A stretch of DNA of 64,000 bases from Methylibium sp. Root1272 (GTDB lineage: Bacteria > Pseudomonadota > Gammaproteobacteria > Burkholderiales > Burkholderiaceae_C). Of this stretch, positions 63,554 to 64,000 are shown piece after piece. A model generated the notes under the pieces. That model made no database searches. It was not told the DNA's origin and was given only the letters and a program-made list of their open reading frames with translations. Both the position numbers and the translations under genes were made by a program. The stretch covers positions 254,890-318,889 of the forward strand of contig NZ_LMDY01000001.1 of the NCBI RefSeq assembly GCF_001425905.1, in the 5' to 3' direction. The first letter of the stretch is position 1; every line of letters begins with the position of its first letter.

Positions 63554-64000
63554 TCAGCCCAGCGCTTCGACCCGCACCAGCGCCAGCGACAGGTTGTCGC
63601 CGCCCCCGCGGGCCCGGTGCCGGGCCTTGCCGACCAGCATCTCGCTGGCCTCGCGTGGCGACAGCGTGTGCACGATCGCGCCAAGTTCGCGCGGCGTGAA
63701 GTAATGCCACAAGCCGTCGCTGCAGGCCAACAGCGTGTCGCCGATTTCGAGCGACGCGATGTGGCTCAGCGTCAGCGGCGGGTCCTGCTGCGTGCCGAGG
63801 CAGCCGGTCAACAGGTTCGATTGCGGGTGTGTGTTCGCCTCGTCTTCGGTGATCTGACCTTCGTCAACCAGGCGCTGCACGAAGGAGTGGTCCACCGTGC
63901 GGCTGACCAGCTCGGCGCCGCGGAAGTGGTAGATGCGCGAGTCGCCGGCGTGGATCACGTCGCAGGCGCGCGAGGCGCTGATCAGGAAGGCAGCCAGCGT
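63554..64000 (-). CDS. PP2C-family serine/threonine phosphatase, 5' end outside the window
   Basis: The C-terminal 148 codons of a metal-dependent phosphatase of the Stp1/PrpC type; the gene continues past the right edge. Motifs are VIHAGDSRIYHFRG, RTVDHSFVQRLVDEGQI, SNLLTGCLG, LLACSDGLWHYFT and GGGDNLSLALV, which include the metal-binding aspartates. Bacterial PP2C enzymes reverse Ser/Thr kinase signalling or act in type VI secretion control (PppA). It converges on the coiled-coil gene. Confidence 0.92.
   Translation of the reverse strand, partial: TLAAFLISASRACDVIHAGDSRIYHFRGAELVSRTVDHSFVQRLVDEGQITEDEANTHPQSNLLTGCLGTQQDPPLTLSHIASLEIGDTLLACSDGLWHYFTPRELGAIVHTLSPREASEMLVGKARHRARGGGDNLSLALVRVEALG

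Overview
The window is a GC-rich chromosomal segment, densely coding on both strands. Many adjacent genes overlap by ATGA, GTGA or TGATG. Its content (tartrate ttu genes, an orphan Bug/TctC receptor, a sucAB-gdx-lpd cluster, a MutL with endonuclease motifs, GC-rich dispersed palindromes) suggests a betaproteobacterium of the Burkholderiales, probably near Rubrivivax, Leptothrix, Methylibium or Piscinibacter. That placement is inference. No rRNA, CRISPR array, insertion sequence or prophage was seen.

Region by region. 1-5 kb: a ttu-type tartrate catabolic operon (ttuC, glycerate kinase, pyruvate kinase) divergent from its LysR regulator. 5-6.8 kb: pssA and azlCD. 6.9-18.6 kb: an envelope module with LpxO, a MipA/response regulator/histidine kinase operon, a tripartite RND efflux operon, MlaA and an Rnk-like protein. 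18.6-26 kb: small-molecule enzymes and regulators (nitrilase, HxlR, secreted amidohydrolase, MocR, DJ-1/PfpI, PaiB-like, hydratase). 26.1-29.2 kb: a compositionally distinct patch that begins with a degraded tRNA-Leu(UAG) and carries a DUF2513 gene pair and two unrelated proteins with HEPN-like RN...H motifs. 29.3-37.2 kb: an AraC/SDR pair, a complete branched-chain-type ABC transporter with a carboxymuconolactone decarboxylase-like protein, and a GST. 37.3-48.3 kb: conserved housekeeping genes (ABC ATPase, miaA, pseudouridine synthase, mutL, CPA2 antiporter, dedA, amiC, tsaE, queG). 48.4-55.3 kb: AEC transporter, Bug receptor, xerD, PAP2, marC, DUF455, gamma carbonic anhydrase, hslO. 55.6-64 kb: sucA-sucB-gdx-lpd, zapE, a secreted coiled-coil protein and the 3' part of a PP2C phosphatase that runs off the window.

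The strongest hidden signal is a promoter architecture found four times in the 6.9-17 kb envelope module. It is a tandem hexamer GGWAAG-N5-GGWAAG followed after exactly 11 nt by a -10-like hexamer. It precedes lpxO, the mipA-RR-HK operon (minus strand), the RND operon and mlaA. The 11-bp period and the distance to the -10 match sites of PhoP/PmrA-type OmpR-family regulators, and one of the four copies would control the response regulator itself. I infer a self-controlled envelope-remodelling regulon: lipid A hydroxylation, MipA, multidrug efflux and phospholipid asymmetry.

Other notable signals are a possible leaderless leader-peptide plus 13-bp hairpin in front of the Rnk-like gene, a 13-codon leader ORF coupled by ATGA to lpxO, several genes whose -10 element lies only 6-8 nt before the start codon (probable leaderless mRNAs), and tsaE and queG starting back to back from one palindromic ATGCAT.
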